Assembly (NCBI GenBank): GCA_025266875.1
Contig: JALLLT010000008.1
Coordinates: forward strand, 806,001-870,000
Length of the DNA: 64,000 bases
Direction of reading: 5' to 3'
Source of the DNA: Fennellomyces sp. T-0311
Taxonomy: Eukaryota > Mucoromycota > Mucoromycetes > Mucorales > Lichtheimiaceae
Positions 23,266 to 36,611 of this stretch are shown piece by piece. Below the pieces are notes generated by a model that made no database searches, was not told the DNA's origin, and worked only from the letters and a program-made list of their open reading frames with translations. Made by a program: the position numbers and the translations under genes. Every line of letters starts with the position of its first letter. Positions within the stretch are counted from its first letter, which is position 1.

Positions 23266-24102
23266 TTGATCGAATCTGGATCCAAGCTCGAAGCCAGCAT
23301 CAAAGATTGGTTAATGATTACAGACGCAGGCGATCGGAGTACAGTCGACCTCGTCAAGGAAATATTCAAGTACAATAGTCCGAGCTCTGTTGAAGAAGAC
23401 TCCAAGGTTTTCGTCCAGTCGTACACCAATGTCTTGAATTCGATTGCCAAGGCGAATGTTATTCCAGCCAAAACAGAAGCAGCTCTAGCACGCATTCCAC
23501 GCGCCCAGGACATAGTTCGAGCACCCGAGATTCGAAAGCTACTTGCACGCCGGTACGGTGAAGAAGTTAATCCTGTGTAGTCGAACAAGTCACTTCCCAA
23601 TACAAAGAGAGTGCGGCGCATAAACTAGCAAGAATTAACCGCAAGGCAGATAGAGCAAAGTACGACCTTCGACGAACACCGAAACGCGAAACCCAACCAC
23701 AGCAAGAGGTGCAACAAACAAAAACTTTGGAGGAGATGGACGCGTATGAAGTACTGGAGCGAATGTTCAAGGGAAACGGAGGATGATGCGAATATTCTTG
23801 CGCGTGAGCTGTACAATAAAGGCGATATACCGGAAGATGTACGCTATGTTCGAGCGGCACTTAGCCATGTTGTTAATCTGTGGAGGTCTGAGCGTTTACG
23901 CGACCACGGGAACAACAAAGGCTGGTTGCGGTCAGACGTTTACCCAATGGTATGGGTTCGCGCATTCTTATTTGACCAGAACTTCTATGTGAAGCGGGCA
24001 GAATGTCAGTCTGCAGTCATCCGTTATTTCCAGCTCCAAGATCCTGACGCAAACATCGTGCAACAGGAAATTGATTTTATCTTACGGAGCTACAGAGTTT
24101 AA
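23266..24102 (+). pseudogene. Decayed gene of unknown family
   Basis: Three adjacent open stretches in different frames look like one former protein. 23266-23580 begins MIESGSKLEASIKDW and carries a helical NSIAKANVIPAKTEAALARIP segment. 23575-23789 is charged and coiled. 23746-24102 contains RYVRAALSHVVNLWRSE and GWLRSDVYPMVWVRAFLFDQ. Intron positions that would join all three are not obvious, so frameshifts are the simpler reading. Family not recognised. It lies at the island edge, directly before the MULE remnant. Confidence 0.45.
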
Positions 24103-24264
24103 TTAATTCAATAGAATCTTTTAATTTAAATATTTGTTGTATTTTATCTATTAAATTTTACTGTATTACCCATATAATCAATGAAGAAGAAATCGAATAT
24201 AACGATGAAACAGACTTTCTATCAACAAAAGGGAAGCCAGGATCTCGAAGCTTAACCCATTGAC

Positions 24265-26272
24265 TTGGCCAAGGGACGGGATGTCCAACGAAGTATGCTA
24301 CACCTTTGGGTGGGCTGGCTTGGTTCTCCAGCGCTAGCCTCACAGTTAGAGACGGTCACTTGTCAGTGGACAGATTTGAAGCTGCAAGTTATTGGAACGA
24401 ATGCTCCTGGATGGAAAGATGGTTTCGTACAGAAAGTGCGGTGTCACACTGCCAAGCACAGCCTGTCAATTCGCCGCTGCAACCTATACTCTACTGACCA
24501 TCATTTTGGTCCAGTGTTGTGTTACAGAAACCTTTATGAAACTGACAGCAATGATGGTAGCAATCCATCAGTATCCAATATCGTCGTTAACGATCCCATC
24601 TGACGAGCAAGCGTTCAGGTACGACAGCAGCAATTCAACTAGTCAGAAGGATTTATCAGACAACAGCGATGTACCTGCGAATTTGGTGTTGGCCATCAGT
24701 AAGTGCTCTAGCGTGGAATATCCTGGCGAACACTACAGAGGACATCAAGCAAGATTTCATGGGTAACATCGATACATTAATTCATTGCTACGATATGGAT
24801 ATATTCGACACCGCCAAAGACAAGTGCTATGAATTAGCGAAAAAGTCAAATAACGAAAAAAGAATCATTTCGCATCTGAATTAGTAAGCTTAACATACCT
24901 TCACTTCCCGTACTAATACTTTCCTGAGTTACGTACGAACTCAGTGGTTCTCAACAATTGTTTATAGTATGCTCGAAGAAAAACGAGTGTCTGCTTGGGG
25001 TGGTCCGTGGTGTTCGAAGCTTCCTCATTTTGGAAATCGGTCAACTCAACGCGTCGAAGGCGCGCATTGGGCCATCAAGCTGAGACTTAACAAGCCGGGC
25101 ATCTTCTTACGTCTCTACGAGACAATCGATGTGTACCTGTCAACGATTGTATGCACTCTAGTGAAGTAACCATAATTTGTTACTTATTATCAGTCTAACA
25201 ATAATTCTTCCTTTTCGTAGTATCAAGGGCTTATGGCCGATGCCGATAGAGAAGTATTAGGTACGCCGATGTATATTAGCGGCAATTCCTCCCTCTTTGT
25301 TGACATCAAAGGAAGGGTATGCCACTTCGCACTCGATATAATCAAAAAAGAGTATACAGAGTCGAAAAAGTTGACATTAGGTCAGCACCAGGACGAAGAT
25401 TGTGATTGTCCAGCACGGTGTACATACAAGCTTCCTTGCCGGCATACCATATCGTCACTTGGAATTGTAGAATTAAGTTCAATCGACACAAGATGGCACC
25501 TACTAATGACGGGTACGTAGCATGATGACACATTATATCATGCTCTCTGTACTTTAGGGTTGATTTTTTGCGGTTATGTGATATTCTCAAATAAGATCAG
25601 ACGTTCAAGTGCGAGACCGAATAAAAGATGTTTTTATTGATGACAAACTACTCAGATATTTATATTGTTGAAGCGGTCGGGATGAACGCTTCTTGGTGAT
25701 GTTCCTGATCCATGTTTAGGCGGCGATATAAAGGACGAGCGTCCTGTTAAGTAACTTATCCATGTTTCGGATAAACTCGATGAGTCCTCTGATGTTCTAA
25801 TCTAGATCAAAGTGGTTTCCAACAGATGTTGGCAGAAACTGGACCAATGGATGACGTACGGTTGGTGCCGTCGAAATAACGAATAGAATGGATGTGTCTG
25901 AGACTGAAACAAGAAGGCATTCTCTGTGGAAAGGTATAGGATACTACAGGTTATGTCCTAGAGCTGAAGTTTGCTGGCAAAAATTGCGCGAAGATGGACG
26001 ATGAATGCACGACAATAATTTATGGCGTCGAACAGAAGCTTTTAGGTGCACACGTCGAACAATCAAGAGCAACGTTAGTGGAAAGTTTTCGTGCTCTATT
26101 AGACGCCCCTTATCCTACGGCACTGGGTGACCTCGTCGCACCGGAAAGCAAGCCTTGTGGACGTCCGAAAAACACAAGGAAGGCTCGTGATTTGTCATTG
26201 TTTGAACATCAAGAGAAGAGGTCGAATGACTGGCCAAAAAAAGGTACACCACCAATAACGAATGAACGATGA
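24265..26272 (+). pseudogene. Decayed MULE/FAR1-like transposase with SWIM zinc finger
   Basis: Pieces in several frames together follow the fungal MULE transposase order. They are a region around NTTEDIKQDFMGNIDTL (about 24740), PHFGNRSTQRVEGAHWAIK (about 25023-25080, a hallmark of this family), a SWIM-type CxC...CxH site (CDCPARCTYKLPCRH, about 25407-25446), and a C-terminal segment with CGRPKNTRKARDLSLFEH (about 26157-26210). Stops and frame changes interrupt it throughout; some boundaries look like introns. No terminal inverted repeats were identified. Non-functional. Confidence 0.7.
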
Positions 26273-26913
26273 AAAGTGATATCTAACTTGAAAATCCTTG
26301 AATTAGGAAATGCAAAGAAGCCGATGAGTTCAAGGTATAGTGTGCTCGAAAAAAATACGAGTTGATAAAACTACGGATACTTAACTTACTGTCATGTATT
26401 TTGTTTGATATTATAGCCAATATTGCAAGACTCAAAAAAATAGCAAGCGAAAGAATGCATATATAGAAGGTCACAGCCATCGGCCCCAGCCGTATAGTTG
26501 CTATAGGCCTATAAAAGCGTATGATGGTATATATATGCGGCAGAGACGAATAGGACAGCCCCCAGTTTTAAGACAGGCGGGTTCTTTATAGAGACATGAT
26601 GAGGCACCAAAGGCTTTTTTCTATCGTATGCATAAACTTTAAAGGATGTATAGGTTATATAGATCCCATGAGGTTTATATGCTGTAAGCCTGTATAGGAT
26701 ATATAGGAGAAGATAAGCTATATAGCTTAAAATAGTTGATACAGCAACAATAGGTTGACAGAGGTTGATGCAGGTGTTTGAAGGACTATGTATCCAGTCC
26801 AGGCTGCTTTCAACCCAGATCGCTCATACGTATCGCTACTACTACCAGCAATAAATTGAATTACACGCGAAACGAGGTAAGCTATTTATTTGTGTATGAC
26901 TTACATAGCAAAT

Positions 26914-28169
26914 CTAGAAGTGATGGCTAGGTTCGAATACCCCATCATCTGCATCTCTATCATCGCCCGGCAACACGCTCTGCAAGTAATCCTGAACTGC
27001 TTCCCAGCCGACCAGCGCACCATACTCCGAATCAGGATCCAATATATGCTTGTACACTTTGCCCCAATCAGAGTTTCTGCTGAATGTCTTCCCATTTCCT
27101 CTGGACCTCTCGTGTTCACAACCTTTTGCAAGCCGATTCATATTATACCCACGTAGGTATCGGTTAGCATATCGTAATCGTAAAATAACTAATCTTACCA
27201 AACAGTATGTCAGTGCAATGAGTGGCGGTGGGATTGGGCGTGGAACGGCATCGAGACGGCTTCGTCCCGAATGTGGGTTTCGAAAAACCACCCGAATGCA
27301 ATCTGCTATGGGCTTTGACATAAACAGGGCACCATTCAAATCATAATCACGCTTTGCGAAACTAATATTAAATTTGTTAGGAAAAGTAGTGGTATATAAA
27401 TAATTAATGTCTTACATACCGTCTGTCCTCCAGCAGCAAGTGGTACATATATTTTCTAATATCCGTCGTCACTCCTTGCTCTGGTAGTTCGAAGCGAAAC
27501 TCGAAGTTATATGTGTCGATGAATTTTTTTGTAGCAGTCTGACATCGTGTTTTTGTTGTACTCGCAGTTGTTGCAACCTACCGATTAGGAGCATAGTATC
27601 AGCCAAACATAAACACAAACGTCATATATTTTATACTTGCTGCACCGCATCCTGACGAGCTGTATATCGGTAGTTGATTCGTCCGGAGGGATATTGTGCA
27701 ATTGCTTCAGTATTTTCACAGCGGTGGCCTGTGCATGTGTCTCTGGAAACGCATCGGACAGAAAGATCTCTTGGGCTACCGCTCGTTTAAAGCGCTGCTC
27801 CCCATCTTCCAGATCATGGTAAGTCAATGGCCATCTTTCGATACGAAATATTATTGTGAGCTACTGGAAATACATACTAAAGTATGAATCTTACGTAGGT
27901 GCAAAATGTGGATGGCTTCTGAGGTGCTCAGCAGGAAGTGGCTGTGTTGTGAGGCTATCGAGTATTGTTTCACGTCAGTAACTACTTGATAGAATCCCGC
28001 GAGTACTCTTTACCCACTTTGGTACGTTAGGCCTTTGTATATCATAGGCTTGGTTCATGGCTGTTCCTTGTGGCTGCACATGGATCCTCACACCAGAACC
28101 ATGGTGTTGAACACTTGACTGTTCCATATTCTGTGTTGTATGTATTACACTTTGATTCTGCTTAACCAC
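26914..28169 (-). pseudogene. Decayed accessory gene of Plavaka copy 1
   Basis: Minus-strand exon-like segments match the accessory protein of copy 2 in order. DGEQRFKRAVAQEIFLSDAFPE (near 27800-27700) aligns with its LKKGAIRYLILENAFPT region. RCQTATKKFIDTYNFEFRFELP (near 27550-27430) aligns with TQLHSAVGTWLLKYDFNGARFP. KPIADCIRVV...PRPIPPPLIALTYCL (near 27330-27200) aligns with SQCIIDCIVDVL...PRNIPKECITMITLM. DWGKVYKHILDPDSEYG (near 27070) aligns with SWHKSYRDFLSPKGQLG. The N-terminal part does not match and frames are not all joinable. Similarity is moderate, so this is a diverged relative, not a recent duplicate. Confidence 0.6.
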
Positions 28170-30488
28170 GAGCTAAAAAAAAAGCTATAAAACAATATTA
28201 AATAGAGCAAAATATCACCGAATCAGATAGTTCTCGCGTTGACGCTGTCTTCTGATCAAACGGACGTTTCCCAGAATGGACGATTGAAATTATGGCCCAT
28301 GTACTTGAAGTTGGGTATGTATAATGCAGTGATTATCATTCCATTATATAGAGCGCATTATCTAATAGCCTCGTTAGCAAATGTACCACAGCACCTACGC
28401 GACAAACCAGAATTGCATGCCAGTCGAGTCGTGGCATATTTACCAATCATCAGTAATCCAATTGATGGGAAGGCAAGACCCTGGTGGTCCGCAGCTAAAA
28501 CCGCTATTATTCATCATTGTGTACGAAAAATACTTGAACCACTAAACTCGGATCGGCTAGATGATGGGTACTATGCTACATTATGGGGGACCAAGATAGC
28601 AGCTGTACTGATATGCCTTTGACAATACCGACATAGATCGCTCTTGATTAGAGGGCCATATAACTATATCTACAAATGTGTACCAGCATTAGCATCATAT
28701 AGCGCTGATTTACCCGAGCAGTAAGTGTGCCAGTAAAAATACGATTGCTATCGTGCATTAAAAGTGGAACCAGTGCATTGTCATGCCCGAGATGCTATGT
28801 ACCTACAAGCCGATTCAACGAACTAATACCACTTGAGGAAGTCAAAATACGCGCAAACTATGATATGAAGGATTTGTACATGCAGGCAATCGCGTTCAAC
28901 AAAGCTACCGCTGCAAAGGAATTCTGCAAAAATAGCTCAATTTTTGCTGTTCAAGTAATTTCACAATAACTACATATACGTATCGAAATTAGAATTTCTA
29001 TACTAACTACTTGTATGTGTGTATAGAATGCCTTTTGGAGTGTGGAATACTTCGATATTTACAAGTCACTACTGGTAGACGACTTGCATCAGCTTGGTGG
29101 CGCGTATAAGTATCTTCTTCAGTGTACAGAAATAATTATGCAAGAGAAAGGCAGTGTAAAACTTGTGAATAATAGGTGAGTATAACTTTTCACGTATGCC
29201 AATAACTCGTGTTAATGTAAGTGACGTAGAGCCACAGCGATTCCTGCATTTACTGGTTTTAGAAAGTTTAAGGCAGCCTATTTGCCAAGTGGACTAAAGA
29301 ACCCAACGTATTCTGAGCTTCGTGCTCATATGAAGGTATATACCATTGTTTTTAAGAACATTTCTTTGATGGCTTAGATAGTATTAAATTTTATAGATAT
29401 TGCTACCCTGTATTCACGATCTAGTCCCCCTACAAGCTGCTCTATGTCTTAGACATTTCATTGACTTTTACTTCATTGGGACTGCAAAAGAACATGACTA
29501 CAGATCTCTGAAGCAAATGGAGTTCCCGCTTAAAATGTACAACAAGTATAGCCCCATTTTCGAGCAGTACTCTCCGGTAATATAAGTGCATATGTGGCCT
29601 CGTTTTTTATGGTACTCTTTCGCTCATACGATTTTGGCGGTTAGAGTAACATGAAATTTTCCAAGAATCACTGTTTGAGCAAATACATTCACGACATCGA
29701 AAGCCACGGAATTGTCAGTGCGTACACAACCAACCATTCTGAGCTGCAACATAAAGGTGACGCAAAAAAACCAGCTCTACGTACAAACTTTCATAAATCC
29801 GAATTTGCTACTCAGGTAAAGCAAAATATAGACATCTGTTTGCTGATAGTAAGTCATGAAGTAGGTGTCCAAGTTTATAGTTAGGAGGGATCTTCTATAT
29901 GATCAGTATCCAACGCCAATACGAGGACTACCAGTAGACGATTCACATCAGCTCGCAAAACAACATGATTTTGAACTGTCGTCGCCACGCCATAATGGCT
30001 CCCCCGTTGCACTTGACAAATTTGAACGCATGAATGGCCCCGTTTTCTCGCATTTTTATGAGCTGGTTCGACACTTCCTGTACAAGAAGACTGTCGATGG
30101 AAACACAAGAAATCCCACCGGATCCAGCATGCCCGAGCCAGATACTAAGTCGGTAAGGAAAACAAAAAATATGGCATACCATACATCATATATTTTTACT
30201 AATAACGTATTTGATAACTTTAGGGATATTTTTACGAGGAATTAGCTTTGATTGAGTATGAGGACGGTAAAGAGATTTGTCGCGAGATTATTCGCCCGGT
30301 AGCAACGTTTCGTGGCGAAGAACAGAGGTATTATGTAAAGCTCAAGAATGGTTACTATCCACAAGTCCTTTCACTGCTCAAGATAACATACAAGAATCAC
30401 GAGCACCATCTGTTCTACGGCCAGAAGTTCAATCCAGCGGCTGAAGAGCATGCAAGTGGCCTCGAAGTGACTTACGCAGCAGAGACGG

Positions 30489-30501
30489 CATCGGAAAAAA
30501 T
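30489..30501 (+). repeat. Left terminal inverted repeat of Plavaka copy 2
   Basis: CATCGGAAAAAAT, exact reverse complement of 36612-36624. The four bases outside it (30485-30488) are ACGG. Confidence 0.8.
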
Positions 30502-30852
30502 CTCAACCCTGCCAAGTCGTCTCAATCCTTCTCAACCCTTAGTAACCCAGCTAACCCAGCTTTACCCCTCCCCCCCTAGTTGAAACACCGTCTCAATATT
30601 AAATGGGTTGATGAACCCTTTACAACACCCATCCAACATACGACAAGGCTGCAACGTATTTTCGAATTCTGAAAAAATATTGAAAGGATTGTACAGCTTG
30701 ATAGCCTTGACAAGAGTTCAGCTCGCTATACAATTGTTATGCTCATTCTCTCTAGTTTGGTTCGCATTATTATCTGCACATAACATACATCTATTTTTGG
30801 TATTTGTAACATTTAATCTTTATTTTCTAATGAAAACAAATCTTTTATACCC

Positions 30853-32545
30853 TCAACCGAAGTATCTAGCTCTTTTGGGAGTGGGTTGGGCGCGCACAAT
30901 GGGCCTATCTGAAGGTACCTCCTCGAGTGGTATCAAGTCCTGCTGTTGAGCCATCTGATACTTTTGATGTATAATATCACCAAAAAGCTCAGCGACGCCA
31001 CGATCTCCCCCATTGTTCTTCAATTTGGCGCGCTCAACACGTTCTGATACAAAACGCTGGACGGGACCCCAGACAAGGTACCTACCAAGCTGGCCTTTGG
31101 GGCTCAAAAAGTCACGGTAAGACTTATGCCAAGACTTATCCCACCCAAAGTCATCAGTCGCTTGCTTGCTGTTATCGTTGCCGTTTACAACCTCCTCGCC
31201 GTCGTCCTCGCCTTCTGCCCTGAATTCCTCTTCGCCTTCGCATAACCCCCCTTCCAAAGTAGCGTCGGGGTTAGTAGCGACATGACGGGTGGCACCTTCT
31301 TTGGCGCGATTCTTATCAATGAACACTTTCATACGATACAAAATCTAAGCATCAGTAGGTAAGTATAAGTATATACGTACTATTATCGGAATTACCATAA
31401 GTGTTATCATTGTAATACACTCTTTAGGTATATTACGAGGGCAAGGATTCAAGCGTCTGATACTGCGAGTACGGACAAGCACATCGACTATGCAGTCAAT
31501 AATGCATTGAGACCGGAGAAACTCACCATCAGAGGAGTAACCTTCGCGGGCATATCTGGAAACAGGTAAAATAATACGATGAGTTTCTCGTGCAGATATA
31601 GAAAGTAGTCTATCAGCATATTACCTGTGATATTGTACGAGATACTCATACTTATCAACTTGTGATTGCACATGTGAAGGAAATCGGGCACCATTGAAAT
31701 CATATTTGAGCAGCCAGGTACCCACAGCACTATGAAGCTGCGTTCGTTGTTTTCCGATCATTGCAGCGTACTACAAATACATCTCTACAGTTACATCATA
31801 AATCGTGAGCCATGATTACCACATACATCATCGATGAATCTGGGGTGCAATGTTCTTGTTGCATCGAATTTGCTCCCCAAGATCTCCTGGACCTGCTTCT
31901 TGCATGCCTGACCAGTTGCTGCCATGGTAGGAAAAGCATTTTCCAAAATTAAATACCGTATGGCACCTTTTTTCAAAGCTTCCCATTCAGGAGACTTCTT
32001 CTCAAAGTCGTAGGGTTGCGGGGGCATCATGCTTAAAATAAAGATATATAATCAGAATAAAAATATGGATATCTATGCACTACTTACTTTATCGTCGATA
32101 ACTGTCGCTGGTTGCTGGTGCGGTCTGTTTCCTCAAAGGCATTCCGCTGTATATCATACATATATAATTAGATAATATTTGTATAGAAGCAGAGCATATG
32201 TACCTCATCCCAATCTGTCCCAAAAGATGGACTTAAGCGCGACTCATCAAGTCGTCTAATAGCAGATAGAGTTACTGTTATAACAAAGTACACGAGGATA
32301 AGTAACCCTTTGTCACGTACTCTAAATCATCTTCTCCATTGATGAAGTCGATATTGTCGCGAAAATGTCTGCGTGCTTCAGCTAATATGTCCCTCGATAC
32401 TAAAATATCAAAAAGGTATATATAATACTGTAAATCATACTTATATGTATGCAAATATTCCATCTTTTAGAATGTATATACCATCATCTGATGAATCAAC
32501 TGCATGGTATGGTCTTTTAGTAGTAGTAAGGTGGTGATTAGCCAT
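30853..32545 (-). CDS. Plavaka-associated accessory protein, function unknown
   Basis: Eight exons (32545-32482, 32399-32321, 32255-32204, 32146-32088, 32031-31827, 31770-31625, 31555-31396, 31344-30853) splice in frame with GT-AG sites to 418 residues. The N-terminus (MANHHLTTTKRPYHAV) is basic. The middle is a helical domain: LKKGAIRYLILENAFPT, KYDFNGARFP, SQCIIDCIVDVLVRTRSIRRLNPCPRNIP, ITMITLMILYRMKVF. An acidic linker (about residues 285-320) and a C-terminal region with SWHKSYRDFL and VWGPVQRFVSERVER follow, ending in a basic PKRARYFG that could be a nuclear signal. No nuclease or protease motif is seen. The helical order recalls the fungal DUF6532 family, but that is recalled, not searched. 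It sits divergently 536 bp from the transposase start, and a diverged relative occupies the same place in copy 1. Confidence 0.85.
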
Positions 32546-33081
32546 TTTTTTGGAAGGGTGGTGAAAAAAGGGCAAGGGTGGTTTCTTTCGATGACTGCCG
32601 TATTGGCAGGGTATTTTTGTCACCGCTACCATTACAGGTGCCGCCTATCAGATTTTGATCTGATAATCACCGCCTTCAAAATGGTACCACCAACCAAAAG
32701 TTTCTCAGCATAGCGTCAATGAAAACGGATGTCAAATGCCTCATTATCAGATCATTTATCGCTGTATCAGTAACAGTTACATTGTTCCACAATACTTCAT
32801 GCTCGATCGTGAAAATGATTTGACTTCACGGTGTAAAAAACGACAGCGTCACTGATAGAAATATTCAAGTTAAAAACAAATTGTGTAGTATCAGCTATCT
32901 TCTCTACATCCATAGACTTGTGCTTTCCTTTTGTATCACATTGACTCGGGATACTTCAGTAATGAGTGTTTATGACGCTGAAAGCAGCACCTTGCGGAAC
33001 AATTAAAAGTCCGAGGTGCAAACACATATGCTAGCTTATCGTCAACGGTGAAGCACTGCTTTACTGCGCTTTACATTCATA
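32546..33081. promoter_or_regulatory. Shared divergent promoter region of Plavaka copy 2
   Basis: The 536 bp between the accessory and transposase start codons hold no open gene and must contain both promoters. Several AT-rich tracts are present, but no single TATA box could be assigned with confidence. A GATCTGATAATC/GATTTTGATCTGAT palindromic patch lies near 32650-32665. Confidence 0.4.
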
Positions 33082-36000
33082 ATGGAAGAAGAGCCAATCA
33101 GGTGTCACTATCAAAACTGCCCTTCTAACCGCACGTATGGCTCTACTTGGGCTCTCCGTAGCCATATTTTGGCGACACATTTAAAGCAACCTTCGCACGT
33201 TATCAGCGCATCACCACCAATTATGGAAAGTTTTGAAAGCGTTTCTCCTGAAGAAGAGACTAGTGCTGAACCCATGGAGTTTATCATGGAAGGAGAGGAG
33301 TCTTCAGACAGTGATAATGAAACGCATTACTGCGAAGGTAAATGGTTTCAAAACGTGTTGTGAATCCACTGCTAATATTGCCATATTATATTAAGAACCG
33401 TTCCGTAAAGACCATTGGTTTGAGGCAGTTGGTTTAGACAGTAACCCAAAAGACCCTGGTGTCTCAAATCTAGAGCTCATGGTCGCCGAATTTGCACTTG
33501 ATTGTGGACTTTCTCAAGAACGGTACAAGCGGTATGCAGTTACATAAGCAAAGGATACCATATGAGCTGCATTCTCAACGCATGCATATAAAATACACTT
33601 TAGCCTTGTCGAAATTATCAAAATAGCACGATTGACCCCGTTCCAAGATGACATACAATTTACAACCTTTGACAGCGTAATTCGAAAACTTTCTGAAGGT
33701 CAAAGTAAAAAAGTTACCTTGGTGAGCACCAAAGTTACCCACATTAGCATAACTGTTTACAAGCAAGCTTGACTATTTTTAGCCTTTTAAAACAGAAAGC
33801 ATTGATCTTGGCGTAGTTCCCGACTTTCCTCAAGAAAACAAAGAGCAGTTCTTGGCGGTAGTTGGGCAACCGTCTCTTGTATACCGCGATATTCGTGATC
33901 TGGCCGAGAAACTCTTTAGTCATCCTTTGTTCGACGATGTAACGCGTTTAGTACCAAGCACTGTTACCCGCAACGGAGAAAGAGTTTATAGCGACTTTTA
34001 CAGCGGACAGTGGTGGCATGAGATCCAGGTATATATATCAGTACCATTGGAAAAAAGTGATTAATGTTTGTTTCTAGGAAATATCGCCACCAGGCTCTGT
34101 TATACTAGGACTCATGTTAGCCTCTGACAAAACGGTAATTACCGGTAATAACAGAGATAGTGCATGGCCAATATACTTGAAGCTTGGTTAGTAATAATGT
34201 ACGCGTACTACAAATATGGTTATGTCTAACAATTATATATTCTTAGCGAACACGCCTTTGGAGTACCGAAGTAAAGACACACTACACGGTACTCGCTTAC
34301 TAGCATACTTTCCGGTAGTTGAGAGCAAAATGCTGGCAAAGAAGCCATGGTTTTCAGTCGCAAAGAAGGCTATTTTCCATTACTGCTTAGACAAGATTCT
34401 AGCGCCATTTAAGAAGTATACTGCTTACAAGATGAAAGGACCTGAGAACAAAATGTACATGTGTGTTCCAGCGTTGGCAGCATATACTGCAGACCTTCAA
34501 GAGCAGTAAGTGCGTTTGACTTTTAACGCAATCAGGTTTTGCTAAATTGAATATAAGATGGTTACTAGCTCTTGTCAAAAGCGGAAATACCAAGAGAGGC
34601 TGTCCACGCTGCTTTGTTTTCACTAAACAATACCGTGAAAACCACAAAGATAACACCAAAAAACGAACGGCGACCCATATGAAAGAACTTTATCATTACG
34701 GGAAAAAGCTTATCAGTGACCCACGGACAAAGAAGAAAGGTGAAAAAGAAGTATTTGCAGGCTATTCGATTCATCAAGTGCAGGTATGTAATAACTTCGA
34801 CGTATACAGACCACATTTTCTCTAATATAAAGTAATATATCATTTAATTCACTTAGAATGCATTTTGGAATCTTCGCCAACCATACTTCGATATACATAG
34901 TTCCATCGTCGTCGATGACTTACACCAGCTTGGCGGTGTCTATACACATCTGCTTAAATGTCTCGACGCGCTCATTTTGGACTATCATGGTTCTAGAGGA
35001 AACTCAATCATTGAGGAAATCAATATGCGAGCTTCTGAGATACCGGCCTATCAAAACCATCGAAAATTCAATAACGGTGCTTTTTACCGGTTCCTCAGAA
35101 ATCCCACATATACCGAAATGCGAAGCAACATGACAATTATATTGCCTTGCTGCCACGATTACATCCCGCTCCAAGCAGCACTTTGCTTACGACATTTTTT
35201 GGATTTTACTATGCACGCCACTGCCAAAGAACACACAGAGCAATCTCTTCTTGAAATGCAGGAATCACTGGATGCATACTATATCTACAGCCCAGTGTTC
35301 CAAAAGTATTCAAAATCTGGTTTGAACTTCCCGAAGAACCATATGCTACAGAAATATGCCGATGATATCAGATCCCGAGGAGTTATTAGCGGCTATAGCA
35401 CAACCAGCTCTGAACATCAGCATATTATTGATGTCAAAAAGCCTGCGAAACGAACAAACCGCCGATTTGACTCGTTATCACAAATGGCAAATTTCGTATA
35501 TAAAAAGGACCTACTGTTTGATACCATCATCAACCAATCAAACGAATTTGCAACCGCCATACGTGCTGAAGAATCGATCCGCAAGATCACCACCAAACGA
35601 TACGAATTGAGCTATACGATGACATCTCCAACCACCCCTCAAATGGTATCAGCGCTGAAGACAAAGGCGACTCTTCATGGCTGTGATAAAGTAATTCGTT
35701 CGTTCTTGGATGTCGCCATCGAAAAACGCTTCACAAGTGTAGCAGCACGCAATATGCCACAGCTCGACGACGATAATGTTAAGGTGTATCAGACCTTAAC
35801 TATTATGGACAACGATACCAACGGGACAATTGTCAATGACAAAATCAGGACGCATGATCAGTTTCATGGTCGTGAAAGAAAAGACTTTGCCGTGTTCCAA
35901 TCTCGCAACCTCAGAGATCCAAGCGATAAGTACATATATGAATCGTACGGCCAAGTGCTTCTGCTTTTCCAGGCGACATATAAAGGGAAAGAGTACGATC

Positions 36001-36389
36001 TCGTTCTGGCACGTCGGTACAAGTCATTGAACGAAGTCCACAAGACAGGGTTAGAGGTTCTCTCACCGTGCCTTGAGGAGAACTATAAAGGTCTTTTCGT
36101 CGCCCAAGTTAATCAGGTGAAGCGGTCTATCCATGTTGTACCCGATTTTTCTACAAAAACACTTCCCAATCCCGTTCTGGGTAGCAAGAACACTTACAAA
36201 AAGTATTTGCTAAACCATGACTCTGACCGTTTCTCGTGGAGCAGCAGCAACGGTAAGCTTCCAAAGCTTAACGAAACCAGTACGGACTTTGTTCATTGGG
36301 AAACTGTCGAAAATAACCATGGAGATGACGAGGAGGAAGCTAGCCAAGGAGAAGATGACGATTCCGATATCTGTGCCGATGATTACTAG
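33082..36389 (+). CDS. Plavaka-type (KDZ) transposase, intact
   Basis: Eight exons (33082-33337, 33396-33531, 33604-33721, 33783-34028, 34078-34186, 34247-34505, 34558-34783, 34857-36389) give 960 residues with all phases kept. The N-terminus has a single C2H2-like finger (CHYQNCPSN...HILATH, residues 9-33). Next come the Plavaka pattern SDKTVITGNNRDSAWPIYLKL (about 265-285), a KRGCPRCFV zinc-binding motif (about 388-396), VDDLHQLGGVYTHLL, the helical ILPCCHDYIPLQAALCLRHFLDF and HATAKEHTEQSL segments, and a C-terminal region ending in an acidic tail. The catalytic acidic residues of the KDZ RNase H-like core could not be assigned by eye. KDZ enzymes move DNA by cut-and-paste. Confidence 0.9.
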
Positions 36390-36611
36390 ATAAACTCTAT
36401 TTAAAATATATATATTTCTATGAAGTACCACACTAGACAATTACAATATCCTAGAATTTGGTTACAGCGTTGATCATCATTCACAAGGGCTTTCAATACC
36501 CCGGTAACCTGTTTCAAGGCAAGCGGCAGTTGTGGAACATTGAGCGGATTGATGAACCCTGTCAACCTTCCGTCAACCCTCTCAACATTGATAAGCTCCG
36601 ATCAGCGGGAT

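Noticed and set aside
26925..26945. AGGTTCGAATACC resembling a tRNA T-arm
   Set aside because: It lies in the decayed accessory gene tail and no cloverleaf can be formed around it.
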